From: an uncultured Actinomycetes bacterium
GTDB taxonomy: Bacteria; Actinomycetota; Acidimicrobiia; Acidimicrobiales; Acidimicrobilacustridaceae
Length of the DNA stretch: 12,901 nt
Assembly (NCBI GenBank): GCA_945957335.1
Contig: CAMFLJ010000082.1
Coordinates: 1-12,901, forward strand
Reading direction: 5' to 3'
The notes beneath the pieces were generated by a model. That model had not been told where the DNA came from. It made no database searches and saw only the letters and a program-made list of their open reading frames with translations. The translations under genes were made by a program, and so were the position numbers. This document shows positions 1 to 7,481 of the stretch, piece after piece. Each line of letters begins with the position of its first letter. The stretch's first letter is position 1.

Positions 1-46
1 CCCACTATCCTCTTCGTCGGCAGCGTCAGATGTGTATAAGAGACAG
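1..46. other. Illumina Nextera adapter contamination (i5 index plus transposase mosaic end)
   Basis: Bases 14-46 match the 33-base Nextera Read 1 transposase adapter exactly. Bases 28-46 are the 19-base Tn5 mosaic end AGATGTGTATAAGAGACAG. Bases 6-13 (TATCCTCT) match the Nextera i5 index known as S503, and bases 3-5 fit the end of the P5 primer. This is library DNA left on a contig end, not genome sequence. Genomic sequence begins at about base 47. Translating across the junction gives spurious N-termini such as MCIRDR and MYKRQ, which recur in protein databases for the same reason. Any open frame starting before base 47 is artificial. Confidence 0.98.
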
Positions 47-48
47 GC

Positions 49-612
49 CTCGAGCCGGGGTCGATCGCGCTCTACCCGATCCTCGAGACCCCCATGGCCC
101 TGCGCAACGCCTACGAGATCGCCGCCGCGTCCGAGCGGGTCGCCTACATGGGCGGGGCGATCAGCCGCTTCGGCGACATCCACCAGGCCGTCGGCTACCG
201 GTGGACGGCCGAGGGCACCGAGACGCTGTTCCTCCGCTCGAAGGTGCTGATCGACGCCAAGGCCGCCGGCATCAAGTACCCGATCAGCGGCATGTGGGGC
301 GGGGCCACCGACGACGTCGACGGCTTCCGCCGCTTCGCCACCGAGCTCCGCGACCTCGGCTACTTCGGGATGATGCTCGGCATGCGCGAGCACGTCGCGC
401 TGGCCCACGAGATCTTCACGCCCACGGCCGCGGAGATCGCCTACTGGTCCGACCTCGACCGACTCGCCACCGAGGCCGCGGCGGACCCCGACGCTGGCCC
501 GATCACCTACGGCGACCCCAACGACGGCGAGGGCCACATCGTGCACGGCGCCCACGTGGCCTCGGCCCGCAAGAACCTGGCCTGGGCCCGCGACCTCGGC
601 CTGCTCGACTGA
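49..612 (+). CDS. HpcH/HpaI aldolase / citrate lyase beta-like (CoA ester lyase family), 5'-truncated
   Basis: This is the C-terminal 187 residues of a TIM-barrel C-C lyase of the HpcH/HpaI/CitE superfamily. Members cleave or form beta-hydroxyacyl-CoA esters or related 2-oxo acids, usually with Mg2+. Family signs are ILETP (Glu codon at 85-87, a usual metal/substrate residue), then AYMGGAISRFGDIHQ in place of the common FGxxD metal loop, a conserved LRSKVLIDAKAAG helix, and the late EIFTPTAAEIAYW block near the barrel's end. The frame is open from the adapter junction at base 47, so the true start is missing. The Met codon at 94 lies inside the conserved ETP-M region and is not the start. The closest functional class (citryl-, malyl- or methylmalyl-CoA lyase, or an aldolase) cannot be fixed from this fragment. 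A strong dyad lies 33 bases after the stop. Confidence 0.85.
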   Translation, partial: LEPGSIALYPILETPMALRNAYEIAAASERVAYMGGAISRFGDIHQAVGYRWTAEGTETLFLRSKVLIDAKAAGIKYPISGMWGGATDDVDGFRRFATELRDLGYFGMMLGMREHVALAHEIFTPTAAEIAYWSDLDRLATEAAADPDAGPITYGDPNDGEGHIVHGAHVASARKNLAWARDLGLLD

Positions 613-644
613 CGCCTCGCCCGGCCGTCGCCCTCCGACGATCT

Positions 645-684
645 GGTGCGCAGAACCTGCCCCCTGGGGCAGGAAGAGCGCACC
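645..684 (+). terminator. 40-bp dyad, probable rho-independent terminator of the CitE-like gene
   Basis: Two complementary arm pairs are nested. The outer arm GGTGCGC (645-651) pairs with GCGCACC (678-684). The inner arm CCTGCCCC (656-663) pairs with GGGGCAGG (666-673) around a 2-base CT. The arms are separated by AGAA (652-655) and AAGA (674-677), which face each other as an all-purine internal loop. Only GTTTCG follows, so the U-tract is poor, as is common in high-GC actinomycetes. Its place between two co-directional genes fits a terminator, but a repeat-family element or protein site is also possible. Confidence 0.6.
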
Positions 685-735
685 GTTTCGCAAGGTCACC
701 AGGGGGTGCGGGGTGGGGCGCGTAGCGTCGGCGCG

Positions 736-1470
736 GTGAGCGCCACGACCAGCCCGCCGCGGGTGCAGGGCAACCTGGTGATGGCCGCGCTGCTCACCGG
801 GGTGGCCGGCTTCGTCGACGCCCACATCTTCGTGCACGTCACCGACGTGTTCGTCGCCAACCAGAGCGGCAACGTCGTGCTCTTCGGCATCTTCCTCGGC
901 GAGCGGAAGTGGCCCCAGGTGGCCGCACACCTCCTGGCCATCACCATGTTCGCCACCGGCGTGGCGATCGGCACGATCATCCACGACCGCCGCCGGGCCG
1001 CCGGCCAGCCGCTGCGGCCCGACCTCATCCTGGCCGCCGAGGCGGTGATGCTGGCCGTGCTCATCGGGCTCCGGGCCGTCGACAGCCACGCCCGGGTGCT
1101 CGAGGTCGACGCCCTCGACTACCCGGTGATCTTCCTCGGCGCGCTGGCGATGGGCCTCCAGACGGTGGTGATCGGCAAGGTCGGCACCGTCGCGGTGGCG
1201 ACCACCTACGAGTCGGGGGCGGTGGCCCGCTTCGGCGAGGAGGCGGCGCTCGCCACCCGCGCCGGCGCCACCGAGCACCGGCACCGCCACGCCGCCGTCG
1301 TCCGGGTCATGGCCGTCGTCGTCGGCAGCTACGCCCTCGGCGCCACGCTGGCCGCCGCGGCCGGCGCCGGCGCGGCGTGGCTGCTCATCCCCCTCGCCGC
1401 GGTCGTGGGCTGTGCGCTCTTCGCCCGCCGAACCCTCGGCTCCCAGCCCACCGAGCCGGCGCCGGGCTGA
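736..1470 (+). CDS. YoaK/DUF1275 family integral membrane protein
   Basis: This 244-residue hydrophobic protein has about six predicted membrane segments. The DUF1275 hallmark is clear: GFVDA (residues 25-29) followed by FVANQSGNVVLFG (about 39-51), then a long hydrophobic array ending in a short hydrophilic tail. The family's function is not established, so none is assigned. I chose the GTG at 736 because an upstream in-frame GTG at 646 lies inside the 645-684 hairpin and would add 30 hydrophilic residues unlike the family. Another GTG at 706 is possible. No convincing Shine-Dalgarno precedes 736. TAGCGT at 723-728 could be a -10 box for a leaderless or near-leaderless transcript (weak inference). 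The stop is only 4 bases from the stop of the convergent cydC. Confidence 0.85.
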   Translation: MSATTSPPRVQGNLVMAALLTGVAGFVDAHIFVHVTDVFVANQSGNVVLFGIFLGERKWPQVAAHLLAITMFATGVAIGTIIHDRRRAAGQPLRPDLILAAEAVMLAVLIGLRAVDSHARVLEVDALDYPVIFLGALAMGLQTVVIGKVGTVAVATTYESGAVARFGEEAALATRAGATEHRHRHAAVVRVMAVVVGSYALGATLAAAAGAGAAWLLIPLAAVVGCALFARRTLGSQPTEPAPG

Positions 1471-1474
1471 GCGG

Positions 1475-3160
1475 TCAGGCGCGCTCGAGCACCTGGCCGT
1501 CGCGGACCTCGAGCACGAGGTCGGGCGAGAACGACACCGGCGGGTGGTGGGCGACGTGCACGGTGGTGCGCCCGGCCCTCCAGGCGGTGATGCCCTCGAC
1601 GACGCGCTGCTCGGTGGCCGGGTCGAGGTGGGCGGTGGCCTCGTCGAGCACGAGCACCGGCGCCTCGGCCAGCAGCGCCCGGGCGATCATCAGCCGCTGG
1701 CGCTCGCCGCCGCTCAGCCGTCCGGCGTCCTCGCCCACCCGAGCGTCGAGCCCACCCGGCATCGCCCGCACCACGTCGTCGAGGGCCACCGCGGCGAGCA
1801 CCGACCAGAGGTGGTCGTCGTCGCAGTCGGCGTCGCCGAGGCGCAGGTTGTCGCGCACGGTGGTGTCGAAGAGGTGGTCGTGCTGGGCCACCACCGCCAC
1901 CGTGGCGCGGGCGGCCTCCGAGCCCATGGCCGCGAGGTCGACGCCGTCGAGGCGGATCATGCCGGCCTGGGGCTGCCAGAAGCGCAGCAGCAACGCGGCG
2001 ATCGTCGACTTCCCGGCGCCGCTCGGGCCGGCCACCGCGACCTGCGCACCCGCAGGGATCGTGAAGGTGGCGCCGGCGAGCACGTCGTCCCCCTCCGGCC
2101 GGTAGCGGAATCGCACGCCGTCGAGCTCGACGCGGCCCTCGCCCGAGGGCACCGGGAGCTCGGCACCGGCCGGCGGCTCGGCGACGGCCGGCGGCCGGTC
2201 GACGAGGTCGAGGAGCCGGCCGGCGGCGGCGCGGGTGCGGTCGACGTGCTCGAACGACGCGGCCAGGGGCGCCACGCCCTCGAAGGTGGCGATCACCGCG
2301 AGCGGCACCACCGCCAGCATCACGCCCTCGATGCGGCCGTCGGCGAGCAGGGCCACGCCGAGGGCGAGCGCGGCCACCACGGCCAGCCCGGCGAGCAGGA
2401 CGCTGAGTGCCACGTTGGTGGCCCGCACCCGGGCCAGGCGGCGCTCGGTGGTGCGACGCCGCTCGGTGAGCTCGGCCAGGCGGTCGACGAAGAGGTCCTC
2501 GCGCCCGTAGGCCACGAGGTCGGCGAGGGCGCTGACCCCCTCGACGCTGGTGGCGTTGGTGAGGGCCCGGTCGGCGGCGAGCGCGTCGGTGAGGGCGGTC
2601 GACGAGCGCCGGGTGGCAAGGGGCAGCACGACGCCGCACAGCAGCAGGAACACGACCAGCACCACGGCCAGGGCCGGGTCGAGGGCACCGAGCACCACCG
2701 AGCCGACCGCCGCGGCGAGGGCCGCTGCGATCGGGGGCGCCATCACCCGCAGGGGCAGGTCCTGCAGGGTCTCGACGTCGTCGACGATGCGGGTGAGCAG
2801 GTCGCCCGAGCGCTCCTCGGCCAGGGCGGCGGGCGCGAGGGGCTCGATGCCGGCGAAGAACCAGACCCGTGCCCGGGTCAGCATGCGGAACGTGCCGAGG
2901 TGGCCGACGTAGCGCTCGAGGTAGCGGGCCACCGCCCGGGTGATGGCGAAGAAGCGCACGCCGACGATGGCCAGGGTCAGGCCCTCGGTGGCGTCGACGA
3001 TGGCGGAGCGCGAGATCAGGTAGCCGGCCATCGACATGAGGCCGATGCCGGCGCCGAGGGTGAGCGCGCTCAGGAGGCCGGCGAGCACGACCCACCAGCG
3101 CAGCCGACCGAAGACGGCGATCATCCGCCGCAGCACCGGAGGGCCCTCGCCGGCGCTCAT
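1475..3160 (-). CDS. cydC: CydC, ABC exporter subunit required for cytochrome bd assembly
   Basis: This is a 561-residue half-transporter, with membrane domain roughly residues 20-300 and nucleotide-binding domain 340-561. Walker A GPSGAGKST is at 378-386 (Lys384), the Q-loop Gln at 426, the signature LSGGERQ from 482, Walker B LVLDEATAHLD with Asp506/Glu507, and the H-loop HH at 538-539. Catalytic residues are intact. The membrane domain holds MSMAGYLISRSA and RFFAITRAVARYLERY, typical of CydC. With CydD it forms a heterodimeric inner-membrane exporter. In E. coli it was reported to move cysteine and glutathione, and newer work argues for a haem-linked role. The frame is open further upstream, but ATG 3160 is preferred because it overlaps the cydD stop as ATGA (3157-3160), giving translational coupling. 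No hairpin follows the stop before the convergent neighbour. Confidence 0.93.
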   Translation of the reverse strand: MSAGEGPPVLRRMIAVFGRLRWWVVLAGLLSALTLGAGIGLMSMAGYLISRSAIVDATEGLTLAIVGVRFFAITRAVARYLERYVGHLGTFRMLTRARVWFFAGIEPLAPAALAEERSGDLLTRIVDDVETLQDLPLRVMAPPIAAALAAAVGSVVLGALDPALAVVLVVFLLLCGVVLPLATRRSSTALTDALAADRALTNATSVEGVSALADLVAYGREDLFVDRLAELTERRRTTERRLARVRATNVALSVLLAGLAVVAALALGVALLADGRIEGVMLAVVPLAVIATFEGVAPLAASFEHVDRTRAAAGRLLDLVDRPPAVAEPPAGAELPVPSGEGRVELDGVRFRYRPEGDDVLAGATFTIPAGAQVAVAGPSGAGKSTIAALLLRFWQPQAGMIRLDGVDLAAMGSEAARATVAVVAQHDHLFDTTVRDNLRLGDADCDDDHLWSVLAAVALDDVVRAMPGGLDARVGEDAGRLSGGERQRLMIARALLAEAPVLVLDEATAHLDPATEQRVVEGITAWRAGRTTVHVAHHPPVSFSPDLVLEVRDGQVLERA

Positions 3161-4869
3161 CGCCCGGACCCCACGACGCGGCCCGCCTCGAGGCGCACCA
3201 CCCGGTCGGCCATGGCCGCGGTCGACGGCCGATGGGCGATCACCAGGGCGGTGCGGTCGCGCAGCAGCTCGGCGATGGCGGCGACGACCTCGGCCTCGAG
3301 CTCGTCGTCGAGGTGGGCCGTGGGCTCGTCGAGCACCACCACCGGCGCGTCCCGCAGCGCGGCCCGGGCGATGGCCAGGCGCTGGCGCTGCCCACCGCTG
3401 AGCTGAAGGCCGCGCTCGCCCACCACCGTGTCGGCACCGGCGGGCAGGGCGTCGACGAACGTGGTCGCCCGGGCCAGCTCCAGCGCGGCCCGCACCCGCT
3501 CGTCGGAGGCCGCCGGGTCGCCCAGGCGCACGTTGTCGGCGACGGTGCCGGCCAGGATCGTCGGGCTCTGCGGCACCCACGCGACGCTGCGCCGCCACGC
3601 CGCTGGGTCGAGATCGGTGAGCGCCACGCCGTCGGCGCGCACGTGGCCCTCGCTCGGGTCGACGAAGCGCAGCAGCAGGCGCGCCACGGTGGTCTTGCCG
3701 GCCCCGCTCAGGCCCACGAGGGCGACGGTCTCACCGGCGCCCAGGCCCAGGTCGAGCCCGTCGAGCGCATCCCCCGACGCGTCGGGGTACCGGTAGCGGA
3801 CGCCCACCAGCTCGATCGCAGGCGGGTGCTCGAAGGTCGGCCCGTCGACGGGGCCGAGGACCGGCGGGGCGCACGCCGGCAGGGCCTCGATCTCGGCGAT
3901 GCGGGCCAGGGCGGCGTCGCCCGACTGGCCGGCGTGGTACTCGAGGGCGAGGCGCCGGAACGGCAGGAAGAACTCGGGGGTGAGCACGAGCACCGCCAGC
4001 CCGGTGCCGAACGGCAGCCCGGTCTCGATCATGCGGAAGCTCACCTGCACCGCCACCAGCGCGGTGGCCGCGGTGGCCGCCCACTCCATCACCAGCGACG
4101 TCTGGAAGGCGGTGCGCAGCACCTCCATGGTGGTGTCGCCGAACCGGCGGCTGACGTCCTCGATGGTGTCGGCCCCGTCGCCCGAGCGGCGGAACGCCTT
4201 CAGCGTCGGGAGGCCGCGGATCATGTCGAGGTAGAAGGCGCTGAGCCACCCGAGCTCGTCGAAGCGCCGCTCGGTGAGGGCACGCGTACGGCGCCCGATC
4301 ACGGCCAGCAGCAGGATCAGCATCGGGCCGGTGAAGAGCAGGATCAGCGTGGTCCACGGGTCGAGCACGGCGATGGCCACGAACACCAGCACCGGCGCCA
4401 CGACGGCCATGGCCGCGGCCGGCACGAAGCGGGTGACGTGGTCGTGCAGCGCGTCGACCCCGGCGCCGACGGTGCCGGCCACCTCACCGGTGCGCTCGCG
4501 CCCCAGCCCGGCGGGCCCGACGGCGAAGAGGTGGGCCACCAGGTCGGCGCGCACCCGGGCCCGCAGCCGGCCCGAGGCGTGGTCGGCGCGCACCTCGGCC
4601 ACCCACCCCGCCGCGCTGCGCACCACCAGCACCGCAGCCATGGCGACCAGCACGGGCGCGACCGCGCCCAGACCCTCACCGCCGACGAAGGCCCGGTCGA
4701 CGGCGGCGGCGAGCAGCAGCGACCAGGCGATCGTGCACAGCACCGCGACCGTGTGGGCACCGATCGCGCCCCCGACGGCCACCGCCACGGCGCGCTCGCG
4801 GCGCAGCAGGCCGACGTCGACCGGCCCCCGGCGCGCCCGAGCCCGCGGCGACGCCGACGTCGACGCCAC
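3157..4869 (-). CDS. cydD: CydD, ABC exporter subunit required for cytochrome bd assembly
   Basis: This is a 570-residue half-transporter that pairs with CydC. The membrane domain covers about residues 25-310 and includes the intracellular-loop run DELGWLSAFYLDMIRGLPTL, typical of CydD, followed by TPEFFLPFRRLALEYHAGQ. The nucleotide-binding domain has Walker A GLSGAGKTT at 386-394 (Lys392), Gln434 in the Q-loop, LSGGQRQ from 490, Walker B VVLDEPTAHLD with Asp514/Glu515, and His546 in the H-loop. Both this and the CydC ATPase sites therefore look competent. The start is a GTG four bases after the cydB stop, with only a weak ribosome site, so it probably relies on coupling to cydB. Its own stop overlaps the cydC start. 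The order A-B-D-C is the actinobacterial arrangement (as in mycobacteria). Confidence 0.93.
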   Translation of the reverse strand: MASTSASPRARARRGPVDVGLLRRERAVAVAVGGAIGAHTVAVLCTIAWSLLLAAAVDRAFVGGEGLGAVAPVLVAMAAVLVVRSAAGWVAEVRADHASGRLRARVRADLVAHLFAVGPAGLGRERTGEVAGTVGAGVDALHDHVTRFVPAAAMAVVAPVLVFVAIAVLDPWTTLILLFTGPMLILLLAVIGRRTRALTERRFDELGWLSAFYLDMIRGLPTLKAFRRSGDGADTIEDVSRRFGDTTMEVLRTAFQTSLVMEWAATAATALVAVQVSFRMIETGLPFGTGLAVLVLTPEFFLPFRRLALEYHAGQSGDAALARIAEIEALPACAPPVLGPVDGPTFEHPPAIELVGVRYRYPDASGDALDGLDLGLGAGETVALVGLSGAGKTTVARLLLRFVDPSEGHVRADGVALTDLDPAAWRRSVAWVPQSPTILAGTVADNVRLGDPAASDERVRAALELARATTFVDALPAGADTVVGERGLQLSGGQRQRLAIARAALRDAPVVVLDEPTAHLDDELEAEVVAAIAELLRDRTALVIAHRPSTAAMADRVVRLEAGRVVGSGR

Positions 4870-4873
4870 CGAG

Positions 4874-5893
4874 CTAGTAGCTCTCGTCGTCGAGGACGAC
4901 CTTGCCGCGGAAGAAGTAGTAGACGCCGGCGGTGTAGAGCAGCACGAACGGGATGCCGATCATGGCGATCACGAACATCACCATCAGCGTGGGCTCGGCC
5001 GACGCCGCGTTGGTGATGGTGAGGTCGTTGGCCGAGTCGGTCGAGGAGTGCAGCAGGATCGGGTAGAGCCCGGCGGCGACCGCACCCATCAGCAGGGCGA
5101 TCATCGTGGCCGACGCCAGGAACGCCTGGAGGTACTGCTGGGCCCGGATGAAGCGCCAGCCCACGACGGCGGCGACGAGGGCCAGCACCGGGAACACGGC
5201 GATCCAGATCCGGTCGCTGTAGTTGGTGGTGATCGGCGTGTCGAGCAGCAGGGTCCAGCCGATGGTGGCCGTCATCAGCACGAAGAAGGCGACCATCAGC
5301 TTGGGGATCAACCGGGTGACGCGCTCGAGGATCGGGTCCTCGACCTTGAGGGTGAGGAAGATGCCGCCGTGCAGGGAGAGCATCACCACGCCGGTGACGC
5401 CGAGCGCCAGCGAGTAGGGGTTCAGCAGGTCGAGCAGGTTGAGGCTCATGTTGCCCTGGGCGTCGATCGGCAGGCCCCGGATGACGTTGCCGAGGGCCAC
5501 GCCGAGCAGCAGCGTGATGCCGAACGACGAGGCGAAGAAGAACCAGTCGAAGGTCGAGCGCCAGCGGGCGCTCTCCCGCTGCGAGCGGAACTCGACGGCC
5601 ACGGTGCGGGTGATGAGCACCAGCAGCACGAGCATCATCGCCATGTAGAAGCCGCTGAACAGCGACGCATACACCAGCGGGAACGCGGCGAACAGGGCGC
5701 CGCCGCCGAGCACGAGCCACACCTCGTTGCCGTCCCACACCGGGCCGATGCTGTTCAGCACCACCCGCCGCTCACGGTCGTCCTTGGCGACGAACGGCGA
5801 GAGGATGCCGACGCCGAGGTCGAAGCCGTCGAGGATGACGTAGCCGCCGATGATGACGACGTAGAGGACGAACCAGGTCGTGTTGAGCCACAT
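4874..5893 (-). CDS. cydB: Cytochrome bd quinol oxidase subunit II (CydB)
   Basis: This 339-residue polytopic membrane protein is subunit II of the bd-type quinol:O2 oxidoreductase. N-terminal marks are GGYVILDGFDLGVG (residues 16-29, with Asp22 and Asp25) and GPVWDGNEVWLVLGGGALFAAFP (from residue 50, with Asp54 and Glu57), the acidic positions tied to a proton path in the family. Later come TPITTNYSDRIWIAVFP and a C-terminal hydrophobic segment ending in YYFFRGKVVLDDESY. The length is usual for short CydB forms. ATG 5893 lies two bases after the cydA stop and has GAGG about 8 bases upstream, inside the cydA end. The gene ends in TAG. Only four bases separate it from cydD, so no cydX-type small subunit gene fits downstream. 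Confidence 0.95.
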   Translation of the reverse strand: MWLNTTWFVLYVVIIGGYVILDGFDLGVGILSPFVAKDDRERRVVLNSIGPVWDGNEVWLVLGGGALFAAFPLVYASLFSGFYMAMMLVLLVLITRTVAVEFRSQRESARWRSTFDWFFFASSFGITLLLGVALGNVIRGLPIDAQGNMSLNLLDLLNPYSLALGVTGVVMLSLHGGIFLTLKVEDPILERVTRLIPKLMVAFFVLMTATIGWTLLLDTPITTNYSDRIWIAVFPVLALVAAVVGWRFIRAQQYLQAFLASATMIALLMGAVAAGLYPILLHSSTDSANDLTITNAASAEPTLMVMFVIAMIGIPFVLLYTAGVYYFFRGKVVLDDESY

Positions 5894-5895
5894 GG

Positions 5896-7314
5896 TCAGA
5901 CCTCGGCCTTCTCGCGGGAGTGGGCGCGGGGCCTGCGGCTGAAGATCTCACCGAAGGAGTCGGGCAACGACTCGTGCTCGTCCTCGTCGGGCATGTCGGG
6001 CAGGCCCGCCTTGATCTTCTTGTTCAGCAGGATCAGGAACGTCACCAGCAGCACGGCGTAGAGCAGCACGAACATGCCGAGCGACGTGGCCACCTGGGAG
6101 AACGTGACGTTGGGGCTCTGGGCGCCGTCGGTGCGCAGCAGGTTCCAGACGATCCAGGGTTGGCGCCCGAACTCGGCGGTCCACCAGCCCGACAGCGTCG
6201 CGAGCTGGGTGAGCACGATCGACGCCACCAGCACCCGCAGCATCCAGCGCTTGTCCCAGAGCTTGCGCTTCCACCACCACAGCCCGCTGGCCACCACGCC
6301 GATCAGGATGAACAGCATCCCGAGGTTGATCATCACGTGGTACACGTGGAAGACGACGTTCACGTTGGACCAGTCGTCCTGCGGGAACGACGTGAGGCCC
6401 TGCACCGTGGTCGAGGGGCTCTTGCCCACCAGGATGCTGAGCATGCAGGGGATCTGCAGGCCCTTGGTGGTGTCGGTGCCGGTGTTGGTGATGCCGAAGA
6501 TCGTCATCGGCACGCAGTCGCCCGTGTAGTAGACGCCCTCCATGGCGGCCAGCTTCTCGGGCTGGTTGGTGGCGACCTCGGTGGCCATGTTGGCGCCGAA
6601 GACCGTGACCTGGAGGATGGCGAGCACGGTGAAGATCGGCAGGGCGACGCGGATCATCGTCTTGGCCTGCTCGACGAAGCGCTTCTTCAGCAGGTAGTAG
6701 GCCGCCACGCTCAGCACGAGCGACGCGCCGACCATCCACGACGCCACCAGGGTGTGCCAGATGCGGGGGCCGAACGAGGGCGTGAACACGACCTCGCGGA
6801 AGCTGGTCATGAACGCCTGGTCGCCCTGGCCGACGTCCTTGATCTCGTAGCCGCCGGGCGTCTGCATCCACGAGTTGGCCATCACGATCCAGGTGGCGCT
6901 GAACGTGGCGCCGACGACGACCATGGTGGTGGCGAAGAGCCACAGGCGGTTGCCGAGGCGGCTGCCACCGAAGAGCATCAGCCCCAGGAACCCGCCCTCG
7001 AGCATGAAGGCGAAGATGCCCTCGGCCGCCAGCAGGCTGCCGAAGATGTTGCCCACGAAGCGGGAGTAGACCGACCAGTTCGTGCCGAACTGGAACTCCT
7101 GGACGATGCCGCTGGCGATGCCCATGGCGAAGACGAGGCCGTAGATCTTCGTCCAGAAGAGCGAGAGCTGGCGCCACTTCGGGTCCTTCGTGCGCACCGA
7201 CTGCACGCCGAAGATGATCAGGATCAGCCCCAGCCCCAACGACATCGGCGGGAAGATGAAGTGGAAGCTGATGGTGAGGCCGAACTGGATCCGGTGGAGG
7301 AGCTCGGTGTCCAT
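5896..7314 (-). CDS. cydA: Cytochrome bd quinol oxidase subunit I (CydA), short Q-loop form
   Basis: This 472-residue catalytic subunit oxidises quinol and reduces O2 to water without pumping protons. Haem-ligand equivalents are present: His18 (in SFHF), His187 (in IWHTL) and Met328 (in YHVMINLG). Glu98 and Glu106 match the conserved glutamates by haem d/b595. KLAAME (254-259) carries the quinol-loop Lys and Glu known from E. coli (Lys252, Glu257), and GRQPW is at 383-387. His187 to Met328 spans 141 residues, against 207 in E. coli, so the C-terminal Q-loop insertion is absent. The start at 7314 gives the usual MDTELLHRIQFGLT N-terminus and has GAGG (7323-7326) eight bases upstream. An ATG at 7398 would add 28 atypical residues. 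The tail is charged (DEDEHE, then RRPRAHSREK). First gene of cydABDC. Confidence 0.96.
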   Translation of the reverse strand: MDTELLHRIQFGLTISFHFIFPPMSLGLGLILIIFGVQSVRTKDPKWRQLSLFWTKIYGLVFAMGIASGIVQEFQFGTNWSVYSRFVGNIFGSLLAAEGIFAFMLEGGFLGLMLFGGSRLGNRLWLFATTMVVVGATFSATWIVMANSWMQTPGGYEIKDVGQGDQAFMTSFREVVFTPSFGPRIWHTLVASWMVGASLVLSVAAYYLLKKRFVEQAKTMIRVALPIFTVLAILQVTVFGANMATEVATNQPEKLAAMEGVYYTGDCVPMTIFGITNTGTDTTKGLQIPCMLSILVGKSPSTTVQGLTSFPQDDWSNVNVVFHVYHVMINLGMLFILIGVVASGLWWWKRKLWDKRWMLRVLVASIVLTQLATLSGWWTAEFGRQPWIVWNLLRTDGAQSPNVTFSQVATSLGMFVLLYAVLLVTFLILLNKKIKAGLPDMPDEDEHESLPDSFGEIFSRRPRAHSREKAEV

Positions 7315-7481
7315 GTGATCCGCCTCGTCGCTCGGGGACCTTCGCACAGTACCTGTCTGCCCCTGCGCCGAAACGGTTCCCCCGACCCCCTGTGACATGG
7401 GCCAATGGCCCCTCCTCGCGTCGCCCGGACGCGGGTCGGGCCATCCCCCTCGGGTCAGCTCACCACCGTCAGACTCGTGAC
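7315..7481. promoter_or_regulatory. Divergent promoter region between cydA and the small membrane protein gene
   Basis: This 167-base gap must hold the cyd operon promoter on the - strand and one for the + strand gene. The clearest structure is GGGCC-AAT-GGCCC at 7399-7411, a 5-bp dyad. A 9-base direct repeat, GTGACATGG, occurs at 7392-7400 and again at 7477-7485 over the downstream start codon. I see no full Rex, CRP or ECF-sigma consensus. The region is assigned by position, and the elements are only candidates. Confidence 0.4.

Noticed and set aside
30..725. Long open frames starting inside the first 46 bases
   Set aside because: Their starts are adapter sequence, and the 30-725 frame is an Arg/Pro-rich shadow of the CitE-like gene.
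646..735. A 30-residue N-terminal extension of the YoaK protein from GTG 646
   Set aside because: The start lies inside the 645-684 hairpin, and the extension is hydrophilic and unlike the family. GTG 736 is preferred.
1329..6061. Many long open frames opposite and within the cyd operon, some over 500 residues
   Set aside because: They are Arg/Pro/His/Gly-rich, as expected from GC-rich third positions, have no domain logic, and overlap well-supported cyd genes.
7360..7380. GGAAC on the - strand as an ECF-sigma -35 box
   Set aside because: No matching GTT-type -10 lies 16-18 bases downstream.
7391..7395. TGTGA as a CRP site for the cyd operon
   Set aside because: Only one half-site is present; no TCACA lies at the required spacing.
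7315..7398. Longer CydA start at ATG 7398
   Set aside because: The ATG at 7314 has a well-spaced GAGG, and the protein then begins as CydA normally does.
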